The notes under the pieces are model-generated. The model was not told the origin of the DNA, did not search any database, and saw nothing but the letters and a program-made list of their open reading frames with translations. 64,000 bases of DNA, taken from NCBI RefSeq assembly GCF_040939125.1, contig NZ_CP162495.1, positions 1,364,001 through 1,428,000 of the forward strand. Reading direction: 5' to 3'. The position numbers were made by a program, and so were the translations under genes. Origin of the DNA: Clostridium sp. BJN0013. GTDB lineage: Bacteria; Bacillota; Clostridia; Clostridiales; Clostridiaceae. Position 1 is the stretch's first letter. Every line of letters begins with the position of its first letter. Below are positions 62,663 through 64,000 of this stretch, piece after piece.

Positions 62663-63553
62663 ATGGATATGAAAGTACAGGTTTATATAGATAGATTATT
62701 TCAAGATTATGAAGATACTGCAGAACTTAAGGATTTTAAGGAAGAAATTGCAATCAATTTGCAGGAGCGTATTAAAGAATTTAAAAGCAAGGGTGATTCT
62801 CCTGATCAGGCCTTTGATAAGGCATCAGCTGAACTAGGTGATATTACTGAGATTGCAGATCAGATCAGCCGCCAGAAGAGAAAGGAGGTAATTGACAAGA
62901 TGTATGTACATTCAAAAATACCAATTGATAAAAAACATGCTGCAGGGTATGTAATTGCAGGTGCTATTGCACTATTTGCAATAATTTCTGCATTTACCGC
63001 TTATTTCAGCACAGGTGATATATCTACGGGAGTATCTGTTTTATCGGTATTTATTTCAATCTCCACAGCTATGTTTGTATTTTTGGGTCTTACCCAGGAA
63101 ACGGACAGTGATTTTCCTATGAAGTGGAAGCGTGCTCTGGTATATGGAATTTCATCAGCTGCAATTGCCTTTGGAGTTTGTATTTCGGCCACGTTGTATT
63201 TTATGAAAGGAATGGTGCTTGAATCTGTATCCGGAAGTCTTATACCTTTTGTAATCCCGGGACTTTGTGTGCTGGTGTTTCTACTGCTTACTGAAAAGGA
63301 TAGACATAAACCCTGGGTACTGGAAAGAGAAAAAGTGTGGAGGGAAAATTATGCTAAAGTCTACAAAGATCCCAAAGTTATGGAACAAAGGGGGCTTTTG
63401 TCTGGAGCACTTTGGTTATTTGCAGCAGCGCTTTTTGTAGTGTTTGGCTTTGTAATTGGATTTAAATACTCCTGGGTAGTATTTTTGTTTGCAGTTGCCG
63501 GGGAGGTGCTTATAGAATTCTGGATGAGTTCAAGAAGTAAAAGTGGAAAATAA
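62663..63553 (+). CDS. Permease-prefix (DUF1700-like) membrane protein
   Basis: This 296-residue protein has an N-terminal helical permease-prefix domain (YIDRLFQDYEDTAELKDFKE, DQAFDKASAELGDITEIADQ) and then six or seven membrane helices from about residue 95 (AGYVIAGAIALFAIISAFTA). The prefix domain is found on many proteins encoded next to PadR regulators. The function is unknown. It is translated directly after the PadR gene and ends at a terminator. Confidence 0.82.
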   Translation: MDMKVQVYIDRLFQDYEDTAELKDFKEEIAINLQERIKEFKSKGDSPDQAFDKASAELGDITEIADQISRQKRKEVIDKMYVHSKIPIDKKHAAGYVIAGAIALFAIISAFTAYFSTGDISTGVSVLSVFISISTAMFVFLGLTQETDSDFPMKWKRALVYGISSAAIAFGVCISATLYFMKGMVLESVSGSLIPFVIPGLCVLVFLLLTEKDRHKPWVLEREKVWRENYAKVYKDPKVMEQRGLLSGALWLFAAALFVVFGFVIGFKYSWVVFLFAVAGEVLIEFWMSSRSKSGK

Positions 63554-63565
63554 AATATAGCTTTC

Positions 63566-63610
63566 TAGCTTTCTATGATAAAATTAAGATATCATAGAAA
63601 GCTATTTATT
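63566..63610 (+). terminator. Terminator after the PadR pair
   Basis: TAGCTTTCTATGATA (63566-63580) pairs exactly with TATCATAGAAAGCTA (63590-63604), followed by TTTATT. Confidence 0.75.
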
Positions 63611-63656
63611 ATGAAAAAGAATACATAAAGAATTGCAGCGGGGGAGAGAAAAAACT

Positions 63657-64000
63657 GTGGAAAAACAATTAACTAAAATTAATCCTAAATTACTTTTATT
63701 AGTGGGAGTACTTGGAGTATCTTTTTCGTCCATATTTATAAAATACTCAAATGCTCCCAGCCTGGTTATAGCTACTTACCGTTTGGGGTGGACAGTTCTC
63801 ATTCTGTTGCCTTTAATAGGAATGAAATTTCGTGATGAAATTCTAAAACTAAAAAAGGATGATATTTTATGGAATGTACTAAGTGGATTTTTCCTTGCGG
63901 TTCATTTTTCCCTATGGTTTGAGTCTTTAAAATTTACATCAGTTGCCAGTTCAACAGTACTGGTAAGTACGGAAGTTATTTTTTCTGCCCTTGGATTTGT
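63657..64000 (+). CDS. EamA/DMT-family transporter (3' end outside the window)
   Basis: GGGGGAGAG at 63640 and GTG 63657 start a frame open to the window end (114 codons). It reads MEKQLTKINPKLLLLVGVLG, then VSFSSIFIKYSNAPSLVIAT, YRLGWTVLILLPLIG and ASSTVLVSTEVIFSALGF. About four membrane helices are present, with the first-helix and second-helix signatures of the EamA domain. Ten-helix members export metabolites or drugs. The substrate cannot be told. Confidence 0.85.
   Translation, partial: MEKQLTKINPKLLLLVGVLGVSFSSIFIKYSNAPSLVIATYRLGWTVLILLPLIGMKFRDEILKLKKDDILWNVLSGFFLAVHFSLWFESLKFTSVASSTVLVSTEVIFSALGF

Noticed and set aside
1-64000. tRNA and rRNA genes, prophage structural genes and cas genes
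   Set aside because: None were recognisable on reading either strand. Short or divergent tRNAs cannot be fully excluded without a covariance search.

Overview
The window looks like chromosomal DNA of a low-GC, spore-forming, anaerobic Clostridium. Supporting signs are the strong AT bias, AGGAGG-type ribosome binding sites with frequent GTG and TTG starts, an [FeFe]-hydrogenase maturation GTPase (HydF), an SspH-type spore protein, and clostridial versions of ClpA, YibE/F, RlmH and a type I-B-like CRISPR repeat. A C. kluyveri or C. ljungdahlii-like species is my guess from memory and is not proven here. No rRNA or tRNA gene was seen.

Layout. 0-12.5 kb is mostly intact core sequence: clpA (5' end outside the window), a YibE/F membrane protein, an orphan BREX-type PglX methyltransferase, aspartase, hydF with a stem-loop between its ribosome binding site and start, an ABC-F ribosome-protection gene behind an attenuator-like leader, and rlmH. 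12.5-28 kb is a decaying accessory zone. It holds a type I toxin-antitoxin locus too short for ordinary gene callers and a relic of a second copy. It also holds broken genes for an isochorismatase, a Vat acetyltransferase, an IS5-type transposase, a response regulator, an MFS transporter, a PD-(D/E)XK nuclease, an AAA ATPase, HsdM and HsdS, plus a one-spacer CRISPR remnant. Inside this zone an intact pair, a KAS III-like enzyme and a chemotaxis receptor, sits behind a c-di-GMP-I (GEMM) riboswitch, and a lantibiotic-type ABC transporter and histidine kinase remain open.

27.7-38 kb carries an ECF sigma/anti-sigma pair, a LysM protein, asnB under a T-box leader with a consensus promoter, an M3 oligoendopeptidase, a TetR gene cut by an IS4-type element with a 10-bp target duplication, an acyltransferase preceded by the same operator as that TetR gene, and a cyclophilin. 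38-48 kb has a TetR regulator with two operators around its -10 box next to a PEP-synthase/rifampin-phosphotransferase-like enzyme. It then has a metallophosphoesterase and a four-gene chaperone cluster: GrpE, a divergent DnaK, a TPR protein and a J-like/TPR/SEC-C fusion lacking the HPD motif. 48-64 kb holds an asnB fragment, a cadmium/zinc ATPase, a second sigma-linked ABC operon, a GNAT acetyltransferase, sspH, a calcium ATPase, a TetR-ABC-FtsX operon under a 44-bp perfect palindrome, a PadR pair and the start of an EamA transporter.

A structured intergenic element recurs at least six times in whole or part (about 3.4, 37.7, 43.6, 48.2, 54.6 and 58.5 kb). The best candidates for something new are this element, the HPD-less chaperone cluster, the riboswitch-controlled KAS III-like/MCP pair, the type I toxin-antitoxin locus, and the HydF leader stem-loop.
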